Below are positions 22,701 through 34,928 of a stretch of 64,000 nt of DNA, one piece after another. A program made the position numbers and the translations under genes. The notes under the pieces were generated by a model. It made no database searches, was not told the origin of the DNA, and worked only from the letters and a program-made list of their open reading frames with translations. This stretch comes from Sphaeramia orbicularis (taxonomy: Eukaryota > Chordata > Actinopteri > Kurtiformes > Apogonidae), in contig NC_043961.1 of NCBI RefSeq assembly GCF_902148855.1, positions 9,959,422-10,023,421 of the forward strand. Reading direction: 5' to 3'. Numbering within the stretch: the stretch's first letter is position 1; each line of letters begins with the position of its first letter.

Positions 22701-25700
22701 AACGTGACACTCCTGACCTGCCAGATGGTTAGCGGCCACACAAGGAAGACCCTGCCTCAGAGACCGGACCACCTGGGGTTGCAGTGAAAGTCAGGAAAGC
22801 CACAAGACGCTGAAGACGGGGGCTGAGTGCACAGAATCAGAAGAGTCATCCTCAGTTTTTCACACATTTGAGTGGAGATGTGAAAAGTGGATATTTGGTT
22901 TTCATTAGTAACAGGTCTCTGAGCACAATAAGCTTTTACTGACATGACTTTAAATGAAGAGTACATCTGCTTCGTCAACAGATCAGATAGTTTTGTGGTT
23001 TGACGACATTCTTGTAGTTACTTGTTCATTCTAAACCTATGTCAAGTGAACGGGCAAAGGTTTAATGTTTCATGATTTGGAGAATGGGCGTCTTGGTGCT
23101 TTGGTTTTCAGAACTGCTGGACTGTTAATGATTATTGTGTATTTCACTGCTGTGGGGTTGTGTGAACATTTTTAAGCAACTTTAATCCACGGTATAATGG
23201 GCTTTAAGCAGTTTGTGTGATAAGAGCTTACTATTACTATTTATCAGCAGGTGTAATTGTTACTGAACTTTCTAAGAATGGGACTTTGCCAGAAACCCTC
23301 TGCACCTCATGCACTTGTGCTGAAGCATTAACCAGACCAAGGGCTGTGGCTCTGCTGATCACAGCTCCTTCCTCCTGTCAATAGATGATATTTGGAAGGG
23401 TTTGCACAGATCCAGTGGTGTTAAGCACCGTGTCCGTACACCTTAAGATGAATAAGTTAGGTTTAAAGTGAATTCCCAGTTCCTATTTTTCCTTTAATAT
23501 GCATGTAATCTGTGCAAGTCTTAGGAAAATAATTATCTACACCTGAGTTAATGATTAATTAGCTGATGCTGTGTTTTCCCACTAGTAAAGGAGTCTGATT
23601 ACATTTGATGTATTCCCTACAGCAGTTAATAAGTGACTTAAAGTAATAAATTAGGAAAAAAAAAACAACAAAAATCACTCCTCCACAGCAGTCAAGTTTT
23701 AAAATAATGGCCTGATGCAATTTAAAGCAACCGTTGTATAATATTTAGGAGGGAACAAAAACTTTTCAAACCCATGTGTGAAGAACATCATGTATCTGCA
23801 GTTCAGTGTCCAGCCCCAAATAAAGAGGGAACAAGCATCTGCCGAGGGTCATGTTTGTGTTCCATGCAAGACGTTATTTTCACTGTGCACTGAAATATGG
23901 TTATTAATGTGACAATTATTTGTTTCAGTTAAGGAAGACCCTTGCCTAGATTTTTCATCCTTTCATTTTGTGTTCTATAACTTTCTCAGTGTGTATTTTT
24001 TAATCCCACCACTAGTGTTGTTAATATTAATACCTATAGAGAGGATATCCAAGTGGGTACTGGAAGTTGTGGTGTGTTTTAAAATGTGTGGTCTTGTTCT
24101 GGATTATTTCAGCCCCGCAGAAAGAGGAGAAGCCCAGCGAGAAGGAGCAGAAAATGAAGGAACCCACCCAGACACCAGAGAAGCCTTCTCCAGCATCTAC
24201 AACCCCAGCAAAGGCAAACAAGAAGTCCCCAGCTGCTAAAGGAACGAAGGTGTCCCCGAAGGGTAAGAAGCCTTCGCTTCAATCCCCGAGCTCAAAGGCT
24301 TCCAAGAAACCTGCAGCACCCCCAAGTAAAGCTGCAGCAAAGTCCAAGAAGCCAGGTCCACCACCCGCCCATGCACCGTCCCCCTTCCCTCCTGGTCCCA
24401 TCCATGTCACAGGAGCCCTGAGGGTCACCAAGTCCAACTTTACCATTCCAAAGAAGCAGCCGCAACACAAGGACACTACATCCCATAGTCAGTCATCGTC
24501 GTCCTCGAGGGTCCCATCGGCTCCAGTTTCTTCAGCTCCCTCCAGCCAATCCACCTCCTCCAGACCACCCCATCCAGGCGCATCTGCACCCACTGTGTCC
24601 CCCATGCCACCTCCACCCAACAACCAAATGAGACAGAACATCCGCCGCTCTCTGACAGACATCCTCTATAAGAGGTGAGTGTCCCTCACAGCCTGTGTTC
24701 AGTATGTTTTCACACTTTAGGATGAATTAAGTGTATTTTCTGTGGATATTATACTTATTGTGTCACTTCTCACCAGGGTGAGTGACAGTGATGATCTGAA
24801 AATGACTGAGAGTGAGGTGGGACGGTTGGCAGTTGGTATTGAGAAGGAGATGTTCAACCTATGCCTTAGCACCGACAGCAAGTACAAGAATAAATACAGG
24901 TCCCTCATGTTTAACCTCAAGGACCCCAAAAACAAAGTGAGTCCACACAATCATGATATAAAGCGAAGGAATGAAAAGTTCTTAGCATCAAATCCATTTG
25001 GTTGAGTCTGTGTCTGAATTTGACACTGGCAAATGGTAAAGCTTTGGTTTTGTGACTTTCCATAACGGTGCTCCATGCTTGTTCCCAGGGATTGTTCTAC
25101 AGGGTGATTGGTGGAGAGGTTAGTCCATTCAGACTGGTGCGACTAAGTGCTGAAGAGCTGCTTTCCAAAGAGATATCTGAGTGGAGGAAGCCTGAAGCCC
25201 CAGAGGTAACTGTTGACCCTCTAAAAACCAAGATCAGCCAATGTGTTGAAGTTTACATTTGTTATAGTCACTACAGGTTATATGGTATGGTCTGTACGTA
25301 GCAGATATTGTTAATGTTTGGACATAATGCATAAAATTACAACATTATATGGCGTCCTCCCACAGACCCAGTCTCCAAGTGCTAGAGCACATTCAGGACA
25401 CAAACTGGGCAACAGGCATGACTCCAGCTCCCACAGCATGGACATGGAAGACGCTCCACCAGCATCTGATGCAGATGTATGTATCTCTGCCACCACTTCC
25501 TCTTCTCGCATGGCTTCTGCTGCAGTAAGTGGTGGCATGTGGTTCTTCTGCTTTCACCCTTGACCTTTTCTCTGAGTTCTTGTGCACAGACTGTGGAGCT
25601 GTAGATATTCCAAGTATTTCACTGTAGTCATCTTACCAACTGTGTTTCCCTCTGCTGTTTCTTTTCTTTGGACACTATAGCAGCTTGTGTCTACTTTGCA

Positions 25701-28700
25701 GTACACCATGGTCCAGAACAATATCATTTGATTTAATTTTTGACTGATATCCTCTTCTCTGTCCCACAGGACCAAGACGAAGGTGGCTCCACTCCGTCAG
25801 TTTCATCTCAGCCTTCCTCTGCGGAGGGGAGCAGCATGCCAGATATTTTCAGCAGCATGCTTAAAGACACCACTTCTGAACACAGGACTCATTTATTTGA
25901 CCTCAACTGTAAAATCTGCACAGGTAAATGAGAGGCCAGTGCGACGTGTGGTCGGTGTTCTGCCAGTGTGACGTGTTGTACAGCAGTTAACTTCTTTACT
26001 TTTGTAAAATCTTGGCGTTTTAGGTCAGAAAGCAGAAGATGAGCCAGCAGCGAAGAAAGCCAAACTGACCAAGAAACCAGAAACTAAACCACCAAGACCA
26101 GAGCTGCATCCATCCAGGTCAGATGTTCCACCTGCAGGCCAACCACAAGTCCCAACACCCTACCAACACCAAGATGCCTCATCCTACCAATCCAGCACGG
26201 AGCCAGCTGTCCCAGAGTCACAACCACAGCTTTACAAAGATGACCTCACCAGTGTCACACCTCAGGCTGTGGCCCCTGCTGCTGTCACACCCACAGTGTC
26301 TTCCGTCAGCATCACCCGCAGAGACCCACGCATGGCCCGGCACAGCTCTGCTGTGACTGTGACCTACACAGCTCCAGAAAAACCTGCCAACAACTCAACA
26401 GAACCAGCACCAGCTGCTGTCACTACTCTTATGGATGTTGGACCCAAAGGACCCCTGCCGATGCCCCCAGCTCCACCACCACCCAAAACTACTAAAACAA
26501 GGTACTCCACAAGTGTCACTACTTTTGTTATGAGAGCTGTAATAAAATAAAACACATATCCATTTGGAACAGCAGTGATAGTGTTACTGTCAGGGCACCT
26601 GCTTGTCATCTCATGTGTCTTGAATTGATTTGTGAAGTAGGATGTTGTTTTACAGTATGTCTGAGCCTCCACCTGAAGGTGAAACGGCAATCTTCCTCCA
26701 TGGTCAAGAAAAGATCTGGAAAGGATTTATTAACATGCAGTCAGTGGCCAAGTTTGTGACCAAAGCTTATCTGGTGTCAGGATCCTTTGAACACCTGAAG
26801 GAGGTTAGGTTCTTTCCCTGCTTTTCTGACCTTTATACTCAGTGTTTCCTGCTGGTCTTTATTTTTTAATAAATAAGCAAAAACCTAAATATTTCCTTTG
26901 TGTGGCAGGATTTGCCCGACACAATCTATATCGGAGGGCGGATATCTCCAAACACAGTGTGGGACTATGTCGGGAAGCTGAAAACCTCACTCTCTAAGGT
27001 TTGTTTGAAGATTTCTATATAGAGAAATACTTGACTTTTTTATTTCAAGCCCTGCATTAATATGTTTTGCTGTCTTTCACTTTTTAGGAGTTGTGTTTGA
27101 TCCGTTTCCACCCAGCTACAGAGGAGGAGGAGGTGGCATATGTCTCTCTCTTCTGTTACTTTAGCAGCAGGAAGCGATTTGGTGTTGTGGCAAACAACAA
27201 CCGGCGTATCAAAGACCTGTATCTCATCCCACTGAGCTCAAAGGACCCGTTACCCCCCAAACTTTTACCATTTGATGGGCCAGGTAAGGATTTACAGGGA
27301 TACACAAACATGCTTCTGGGGTGAATTGAATATAATTTTGTATTTTTCTTGTCATAAATGTTGATTTTCAAGCGGTGAGTATATTTTTAATGTGTCTTGT
27401 GTTTTTTTGGTTTGTGGTTGAGGTGAAAGCTTGTTTGATTGATTCATGGGTTTGTACACTAGGGGGCACTCACACTCTTTGTTGGACCTCCTTTGGAAAC
27501 CACTTGTGTGCATGTAACAGCTACTCTGTTTTCTTCTATATGTATCTGGTTTTGTATGACACATTTCTAATAAAAGAAGTTTGCATCGCAGGTTGGTGCA
27601 ATTTGAGTTCAGTCTCAGCCTGTTGTTTCTTAAGACATGGCTTATTCTGCATCATTTAATAATAAGTTACTTTTCATTCTGTAACATTTTGGATCATAAA
27701 AATAAAACTAAGTCAGTGTACACTTCGTACAAAAAAAGTAGTTATTGTACATCACTGTTAACGGTAGCACAGGATAAGGAAGCCTGACTAAAAAAATGAG
27801 GACTTAAGCCCTGGGCATCTCAAGCATCCGTTAATAAATTGTCTGTCAGACGATGGCATCATCACATCCAGAGATATTCCTCTTTCGACTGAGTGGGAGT
27901 GAGCGGAATGCTGAACAGAAACTCAGAGCTACATGTTTAATATAATAATGTAACTTGCACATTTAAGTGATTTCATATGAAAATGTACATCTTCCACATC
28001 ACTTCAGGCCTAAAGTAAATGAAAGTTAAATTACCTGTGGTGGTAATGAATATAAACTTGTTTCACATATGAAGGAAGGAAATATTAGGAAGTGTAACGT
28101 AATAAATACCAGTCAGTTTCATTTAAAATTTTTGTCTGAGTTGACTGAACTTTGCTTTTACCTCTGATACAGTCTTGTTTTTGACTGTTTCGGTCTGTGT
28201 GAAGTGGCTCTCATATCACCTCAAGTCATTCTTGCAAAAAAATGCTAGATATTATTGAAGTTGCTTGGGGTATTCACAAAGATTCTTGTGTTGTCCATCT
28301 TGCAGGACTTGAACCAGCTCGTCCCAACCTCCTCTTGGGGCTACTGATCTGCCAGAAGGACAGGAAGCGTGCTGGTGCTCCACTGGAAACTGAAGAGAAG
28401 CGGACAAAAAGTCAAACCAAAGATGCTGATGAGGCTGGCCTTCCGAAGCCCGTCCCTGTTGGAAAATCTGAAAAAACCACTCGACAGAGTCTGGAAATTC
28501 CCTTCAGTACAACTCCTCCAGGATCACCTCCGTCTAACTCCTGTGAGCCCCCAAGCAGCACTGCAGCAGCCTCCTCAGTCCTGTCCTTTCTGTCTTCTGT
28601 CAAAGCACCCGCAACATCCATGGCTACTGGCAGGGACTCTCCATCTTCATCCAGCTCTGTTATGTCCTCAGCAGCAAATAGTACTCCACTTCAGACCATC

Positions 28701-31700
28701 CTCAAGACACTGTTTGGGAAGAAAAAGGACTCAGAGTCTTCCGACTCTCCATCCGACCAGGGTGGGGAGCTCTCCGTGCCTCCTGTCACAATGCTGGACC
28801 CAATTGTGCAGGCAGTTTGCACAAAGTTCTAAAGAAAAGCAGGTGGAGGAGGATGAAGATGACCGACCTTATGACCCAGAAGAAGAGTATGATCCCAGTA
28901 GGGGCTACAGTTGCCCAAAAAGACTCTAACAAACCTGAGATCTCCAAGCCTGACGTAGCAACAGGTGAAGTTGATGATGTAGCTTATGACCCAGAGGATG
29001 ACTCAATTTTTGATGATGTCAAACCTTTAACATCAGGTCAGGCTGGTGCTGAAAGTGTTAGTGATCCACAGAAAATCCTGGAGAGCCTTAACAAAATTGG
29101 GGATCAGACATTCCAGAAAACAAGGAGAACAGCAAACAGACACACTTTTATCTCAACCATCTAAATCCCTTTTGGCCAGCAGTCAGCCCTGCAACTGGGC
29201 AAAAAAGTGGAGGAGCTAGTAAAAGTCATCATCAGTGCTCCTTTGATTAATCAGAAAAAGAGATCCAGCGGCAGAGCAGAGATCCACGGCAGAGCACAAC
29301 AAGCAAAAAAAGAGACCGATGAGGCTGAGGAGGAAGAGGAGGAAGAGAAGAAGAAGAAGATCTTTGTACCTCCACACAGACTATGGGTCAGGAGCCACCA
29401 GTGACTCATGTAGCAGAACTGCCAGACACCTCACAAGGCTCAGAGACAAGAGTGCCTCAAGAGGATGTGAAAAGTTGAGACACTTCCTTTCATGGAGTCT
29501 GACAAAGATGAGGTGTTGATTCCATTGTTAGGAGAGGAGGTGGAACCTGATATGGAGGTCAACTACATGGACGAGAAAGAGGTGAAAAGTGAGGAAGACG
29601 AGCCAGCTAAGGCTGAAACAGAGATGGATAAGTACAGTATTTGGCCAAATGCTGCCAGCATTTTAAAAGCCACTGAGGTCTCAGACTATGAGGAGCAGGA
29701 CAGAGATGTACCATCTTCAGGGTACTACAGTAAACCAGTGACCTCCTCCATAATAACCTCTTCAATCCCAGTTCTCACTCAGAGCTCCACATTGGTCGAT
29801 ACTCAGTCTCATCACATGCCACATCGCATTTCAACATCAGACTTTGATAGCGAGTACAGACCTCCACCTGACATACCTGCACCATCCACCTTCCCTCCCC
29901 TGAACAAATGCAGGGACAAAATCTAATGGCAAGGCCCTCCCCCAATGTCTCTGCAACCTCCCATGCAAGGCCTTCCTCAATAGCAGGGCCCCCTCCGATG
30001 CAGGGACCTCCCCACCCATGCATGTTCCTCCCCCTGTCCGTGGTCCCTCTCCCGATGCAAGGAGTCAGTGGTCCGCAGTATGGCCCACCTCCAGCTACAT
30101 ACCTCCTTATCAGAACCAGTGGGCGGGGTCACAACCACCACCACAGCAGCAGCTGCCTCCTGGACCACCTCAGAACATCATGCCAGCCAGAGGTCCACCA
30201 CCTCCCTTCCTCCACTGGCTCAGAGAGGGACCACCTCCTCAAATGTTTGACTCTGCCATGCCCCTCAGCACATTGTACAACAAGGTCCACCTCCAGGTCT
30301 TCCCCCTCCTCCCACTTTTGATGGACAGAATAGCATACCCCCCACCCAGATTCACTAGTCCACCACCCCCATTTAATTTCCCTGGAAATAGAGGTCCTCC
30401 TCTACCTTTCACAGCGCCACCTCCTAGTCATTTTGAGAACAGGCTTCCTCCTCCGTCCCTTTTCCAGGCTCTAGGGGTCCTCCACCATCTCAGTTTGGCG
30501 ACCATGGCACTCCAGCCTCCAAATGCCGACCAACCTCGTGGTCCTCCAGAACAATACAACAACGACACCCCCCAACTCTTTCAAATTGAATGTAGAACAG
30601 CAACCAGAGTCAAAACCCTCTCCATATTTATAAGAGCAATCAAGGTCCCCCATCCGGTCCATCTTATCGGGGACCTCCCATAAATCAGTATGAGGACAGA
30701 AGAGGTCCACCCTCCCAGTGGGGAGATTGGGTGGAGGACACTTCAATCCACACAACCAGTATGGAGGCTCCATATTACACTCCTCACCACCCCACCGAGG
30801 AACCTTTTGAAGACCACAGAGGTCCTCCCCCTCAAGAAATCGAGCTCAGCCTTTTGGAGGATCAGAGCGTACCGCTTTGATAGGCACTCAGATGAGGCAA
30901 GACCTGTTCGTCATGGAGGGGCACTGCTGCCCACTCCACCAGAGGCTCCCATCGGTCCTCCAAGTCGCATGTAGGCCACAGTCCTGATCTGCACAGGGAT
31001 GATCACTGGCGCCGCCATTCTCCTGAAATGAGGAGGAGGAGGAGTACTACCCGAGAGGACTCCGAACCCCGCAGTGGAGACCGCTTCAGTCGCTTTGAAG
31101 GAGGCCACAGAGAACCTCCTCCTTGTCCTCAATCCTCTGAAGATAGACAGAGGGAGCTGTCAGAGGACCGCGGAGGGAAAGGGAGCGGGAGGTCCTCCAC
31201 CCTGGAAGAACCATCCTGGGACAGGGGTCCAGGCCAAGAGGTGGAGCCGGAGCAGGAGTGGACAGAAACAGAGACAGTGGACAGGGAGACAGAACGCAGT
31301 CGTGAAAGAGAACGGAGTCGAGAAAGAGAACGCAAGTCGAGGGAGGGGAAAATGAGAGGCACCGGGAGGCCGAGGGAGAACGGCAACAGGGATCATAACC
31401 ATACAAGAGGAGAGACAGTGGAGAGGGACAGAGACAAGGAGAGGGAAAGGGACAAAGAAAGGGAAAGAGAGAAGGAACGGGAGAAGGAGAAGGAACGGGA
31501 GAAGGAACGGGACAGAGCCAGAGAAAGAGACTCGGACAGGCGGGACCACGATCGTGACAGAGGGATAAACCGTGACCGAGAACGGAACGTGATCGGAGAA
31601 CGTGACCGAGAACGAGACAGGAGACGGACAGATCTCGAAGTAGAGACCGAGATCGTGACCGGGACCGGCGGAAAAGAACGACTTCGGGACAGAGACAGGA

Positions 31701-31843
31701 GAACGGGACAGAGACAGGGATAGGGGACAGGACAGAGAGACAAAGACAGAAGTCGCACAGAAAGTAGTAGAAGCCGAGAAAAGAGAGAAGACAAGAAGAC
31801 AGTAAACACGAGACACTCAGAGAAATCTGAAAAGACTGTTTGA
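16784..31843 (+). CDS. dido1: DIDO1 (death inducer-obliterator 1), long isoform
   Basis: Nuclear protein linking H3K4me3 chromatin to RNA polymerase II elongation and splicing. Coding exons: 16784-16865, 17128-18181, 18402-18837, 19618-19962, 21668-21887, 24113-24674, 24777-24936, 25089-25205, 25366-25524, 25770-25923, 26024-26501, 26656-26803, 26909-26998, 27088-27283, 28306-31843. I checked phases: the first fourteen join without a break into about 1,400 codons. Order: N-terminal region with KKTWGFRQSTVAKRE and RRSGRQSKRTDKLEEFLSTA, PHD finger, CIGPGC...CGNDCILRHAAA zinc motif, TFIIS central domain, SPOC domain, Pro/Gly-rich region, RED-rich tail. Start: ATG 16784 in a 119-bp exon with good splice sites; it encodes MKENANPELSLAPEPEQS, which differs from the mammalian N-terminus. 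The last exon is interrupted by several one-base frame breaks. Confidence 0.95.
17128..18181 (+). CDS. dido1: dido1 exon 3: conserved N-terminal motifs, acidic linker, PHD start
   Basis: Starts GVREGDNDQKEPAQ and contains the family signatures TWGFRQSTVAKRE, RRSGRQSKRTDKLEEFL and TDAETASEASFD. A basic RRxxRxRxR-type segment and long Glu/Asp-rich stretches follow, then a run of about 16 Ser, then YDPNALYCICRQKHNKR, the first half of the PHD finger. The antisense open frames here mirror the Asp/Glu/Ser-rich coding strand. Confidence 0.93.
18402..18837 (+). CDS. dido1: dido1 exon 4: rest of PHD finger
   Basis: Encodes FMICCDRCEEWFHGDCVGI, TEARGRLMERNGEDYICPNC and, further on, the conserved IKGRIEKATNPTGKKKIKIF. 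The PHD finger of this family binds H3K4me3; the Trp of EEWFHGDC forms part of the aromatic cage. Confidence 0.95.
24113..25205 (+). CDS. dido1: dido1 exons coding the TFIIS central domain
   Basis: Exon 24113-24674 is Lys/Pro/Ser-rich and ends QMRQNIRRSLTDILYKR. Exon 24777-24936 adds VSDSDDLKMTESEVGRLAVG and YKNKYRSLMFNLKDPKNK. Exon 25089-25205 adds GLFYRVIGGEVSPFRLVRLS. This is the RNA-polymerase-II-contacting TFIIS-like central fold. It has no C-terminal zinc ribbon, as expected for DIDO/PHF3 proteins. Confidence 0.93.
26656..28360 (+). CDS. dido1: dido1 exons coding the SPOC domain
   Basis: Four exons encode IWKGFINMQSVAKFVTKAYL, DLPDTIYIGGRISPNTVWDY, ELCLIRFHPATEEEEVAYVS, FGVVANNNRRIKDLYLIPLS and, at the start of the last exon, RPNLLLGLLICQK. 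SPOC domains in the DIDO/PHF3/SPEN group recognise phosphoserine peptides such as the polymerase II C-terminal domain. All splice phases agree. Confidence 0.94.
27456..27470 (+). promoter_or_regulatory. CTCF-like motif in the last dido1 intron
   Basis: ACACTAGGGGGCACT is close to the CTCF core consensus. Motif resemblance only. Confidence 0.4.
28306..31843 (+). CDS. dido1: dido1 last exon: Pro/Gly-rich region and RED-rich tail
   Basis: A 3.5-kb terminal exon. Recognisable blocks in order: FSTTPPGSPPSN (28500), LQTILKTLFGKKK (28695), DDRPYDPEEEYDPS (28860), VAYDPEDDSIFDD (28980), a Glu/Lys-rich coil (29280-29370), MxGPPxxGPP-type proline/glycine repeats (29900-30680), and from about 31250 an Arg/Glu/Asp repeat tail (RERSRERER, KERERDKERE) ending SRSREKREDKKTVNT...EKTV-stop at 31841-31843. 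These blocks lie in different frames, so at least eight small indels separate them. One is an extra G near 28812; dropping it joins LDPIVQ to FAQSSKEKQVEEDEDD as in other vertebrates. The 257-codon antisense frame is a mirror of the RED repeat. Confidence 0.88.
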
Positions 31844-32330
31844 AAATGACAAAATACATCCTAGTCTCTGTTCAGTGGACTCTGAGACACTCTGCCCATT
31901 AAATGAATGAGTGCAGACCGGGGGATGGACAGTATTTCATCAACTTCCACCTTTGTATGCGGTCAATTTAGGGTTTATACTTTTTTATCATGTTGGACAA
32001 AACTGAAGGCCATCGAGTGGTTTGTGTACAGGATATCTGGTAGGCCAAGTCCCATTACATGTCCTTTCTTCTAATCAAAGTGGATTTTTTTTTTTTTAAA
32101 GAAACCATTATGTAACTGATTTACACAATTTAGAACATGTAAATATGAATGTCTATGTGTATATACTGATGTTTTTAATCATACTTTTCTAAGTAGAGAG
32201 AGTAAAGCCATATATCTGAGATGGTTATGGAAAGTAAAGAAACACTGTTCCCAACTGTGGCCATTGCACGGTATTTTGTGTTTATATGTTTAGGCAGCTT
32301 TGAATGGAAAAGGCTCCGCCTACCTGCAGT

Positions 32331-32336
32331 AATAAA
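32331..32336 (+). terminator. dido1: dido1 polyadenylation signal
   Basis: AATAAA lies about 490 bp after the dido1 stop, following an AT-rich 3' UTR. The opposing gene's signal lies only 69 bp further on. Confidence 0.65.
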
Positions 32337-32404
32337 CCCATCAATGATTGGTATTCATGTCCTGATTTTCTTTCAACTCAACAATTAAAACCCGTTTGAT
32401 TACA

Positions 32405-32410
32405 TTTATT
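32405..32410 (-). terminator. ogfr-like polyadenylation signal
   Basis: TTTATT on the + strand is AATAAA on the - strand, about 290 bp after the ogfr-like stop. It places the 3' ends of the two convergent genes within a few tens of bases of each other. Confidence 0.55.
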
Positions 32411-32694
32411 CCTCCTTGTTTATACACATTTGTTGTTCTCAGGGTTACACAAGAATTGCTGTTTCATTATAATTTTTAATGAATCAACTCCATACATGAT
32501 TCCAAACTTGAAAACACAGATTTAGTATTTAAATATGAACACACTGAGCACCGTGAAGGCAGCGTTTACATGTGCAGTTTACCAGTAGAACCAAAGGAGG
32601 ACTGACAACAGTTTAGTTGCCATTTAACCAGTGACATTTGTTGGTGATTGTTATGTGTGATACTGACTGAAGTCCTTATCCACCCCCATGTCCT

Positions 32695-34857
32695 TCAGGG
32701 GACAGTGGGGGGGCCTTCAGTGTCACATTGAAGGGACACTACAGCAGAATGGACTTTGCTCCTCTTCAGCTTGAATTCTGTTGTCGGGGGTCCACCACGG
32801 GCCGAGGGAGTCGAGGCTGCCCCCCACCCGTCGGTCATGTCCTCATCCTGCTTTGACTCGGACACACCAGACCACTTCATCTGGACTTTCTTTGACACCA
32901 CACAAAACTCATCTCTGCGGTCATAGTTCAAATAGGCGAACTTAGGAGCTTCCTGCGCTGTTTCTTATCTCGAACAGCAAAGATGAAGTAGTTCAGACGC
33001 TGTCTTGACATTAGCCAGTTCCCCTTTGACCAGGGTCTCCTCCAGGTAGAAGTGGACCAGGGGTTCTTGGTACTGAGGTACCCCAGCGTTGCCAGGCACT
33101 TGAGGATGCGGGTGATGCGCAGGTTGTTGTGGGTGTGACTGACAAGAACAAAAACAAATGATTGAAGTCTTTTACTGAGTCTGTTTCCATGAACTTAAAA
33201 GTCCGGTAACTAATAATCTGATCTAATGCATTTACAGGCACTTCAGAATGTGATAATCACTAAACCCTGGTTTCGACGCTCCAGTCCATTATTGGATTAC
33301 TGTCAGAGTTCGTACGTACACTACAAACAAAAAGTTAAGGATATTTCCTTTTTTTTTGTCATATTTTTGCCATTTGTAAATAAAACTATGAATGGTCATT
33401 AAAAAAATGTGTTTCAATTCAATTCACACAAAAAAAGTAAAAAATGCTGTGCAAGAATCCCAACTGAAAAAAATAGCCAAAAAATTAAAAATATCCTTAA
33501 CTTTTGTTTGTAGTGTACATCGTGATGGTAGACTTGAACATCCTGTTATTGGCTTCTTGTGTTTTTAGTACGTAACTTCCATTTCCTACTATTTTTAATT
33601 GTTTCCACATGTAGACCTAAAAGAACTAAATAAATCTGATGAACCTGTAAACATGCAGGAAGACATGGGAACTATTGGGGATAAAGTCCAGATGTGTTAC
33701 TCGATGTTTGTAATCAGATTACTTCTGTTGTCTGATCAAACAGATCAAATTATCCTGTTTACATGATCAATAATAATCCGATAATTTAAGAACTGATGGA
33801 CTATTGGTGCGGACGTAAACAGATTTCCTGTTAATGTTTTAGTTGAAGGGGTGCGTACTTGTTGAGGTGTTCGAATCGGTCTCTCCGTTGGAAGATCTCC
33901 GGACTTCTCCTGTTTCCCTCGTCACACAACTCGATGCCATAAAAGTCCAACATGAGCTTGTACGACTTCAACAGGTTTTCTTTTGCAGTCGTGTTTTGAC
34001 AAAATTCCTAAAACAAAAGGAAAAAAATCTGTCAGGATATGGAACGTTTTATCAGAGTAAGATAAGATTTTATTTATGTCAGTGGGGAAATTTAGAGGAA
34101 ACCGGAAAGATAGGAATACAACATGAAGACCATAAAAAATTTTAGAAACCTACATATATTCATATATTAATAGATCATTGAAGGAAATTACAGGAATTCA
34201 ACAGCATTTTTATTAGATTAAAAGGATTATAATAGTTAAATAATAGTTGTAGAAGTGAACCTGGATCTCTGCCTTGGTCAGGACACTGGCCTGTTGGTTC
34301 ACTCCTGGCTCTTGTAAAGGAAACAACCTGAACAAACCAAGAGAAAGCAAATCAAGTATCACATCTGAAACCTATTCTATCATATTTGTGATTCTTCAGA
34401 CTCTTACCACTGAATATAGGTGTGCACATATTCCAGTGCCTCGTATTCTCTGTACCACATTCATTGTGGAAGTTCATCAATGTAAACACCTAATGAACCA
34501 GAAACTCATTAATGTGAATCTAGAAGTCGGTTTATGATTATGTATCGCTGTGGTTCCCACTACAGAACCAGATTCCTGTTGTTAACTACAGTGAACGTCC
34601 TACCCATCAGTAAAGACGGGCTCCGTCCAAGGTAGAAGTCCAGGTTGGGTTTACCCGTTCTGTTCAAGAGTTCACATGAACTGAATCAACTTTAATCCAC
34701 GTCAGCCACAGACAGTTAACTGTGTTACAAATTTATTCAGTAATATTAGACTTACAAGGTGCTTCACTTCCCCAACGCCGCGGTTTGAACTGGAACCGAG
34801 AAAAATAAACAGAGTCTTACGCCTCCTTCTATTACAGATATATATATGTGTGTATGT

Positions 34858-34889
<32 letters not shown>

Positions 34890-34895
34890 ATATAG

Positions 34896-34928
<33 letters not shown>

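Noticed and set aside
31086-31859. 257-, 218- and 138-codon minus-strand frames
   Set aside because: Antisense of the dido1 Arg/Glu/Asp tail; Ser/Leu/Pro-rich shadows of the repeat.
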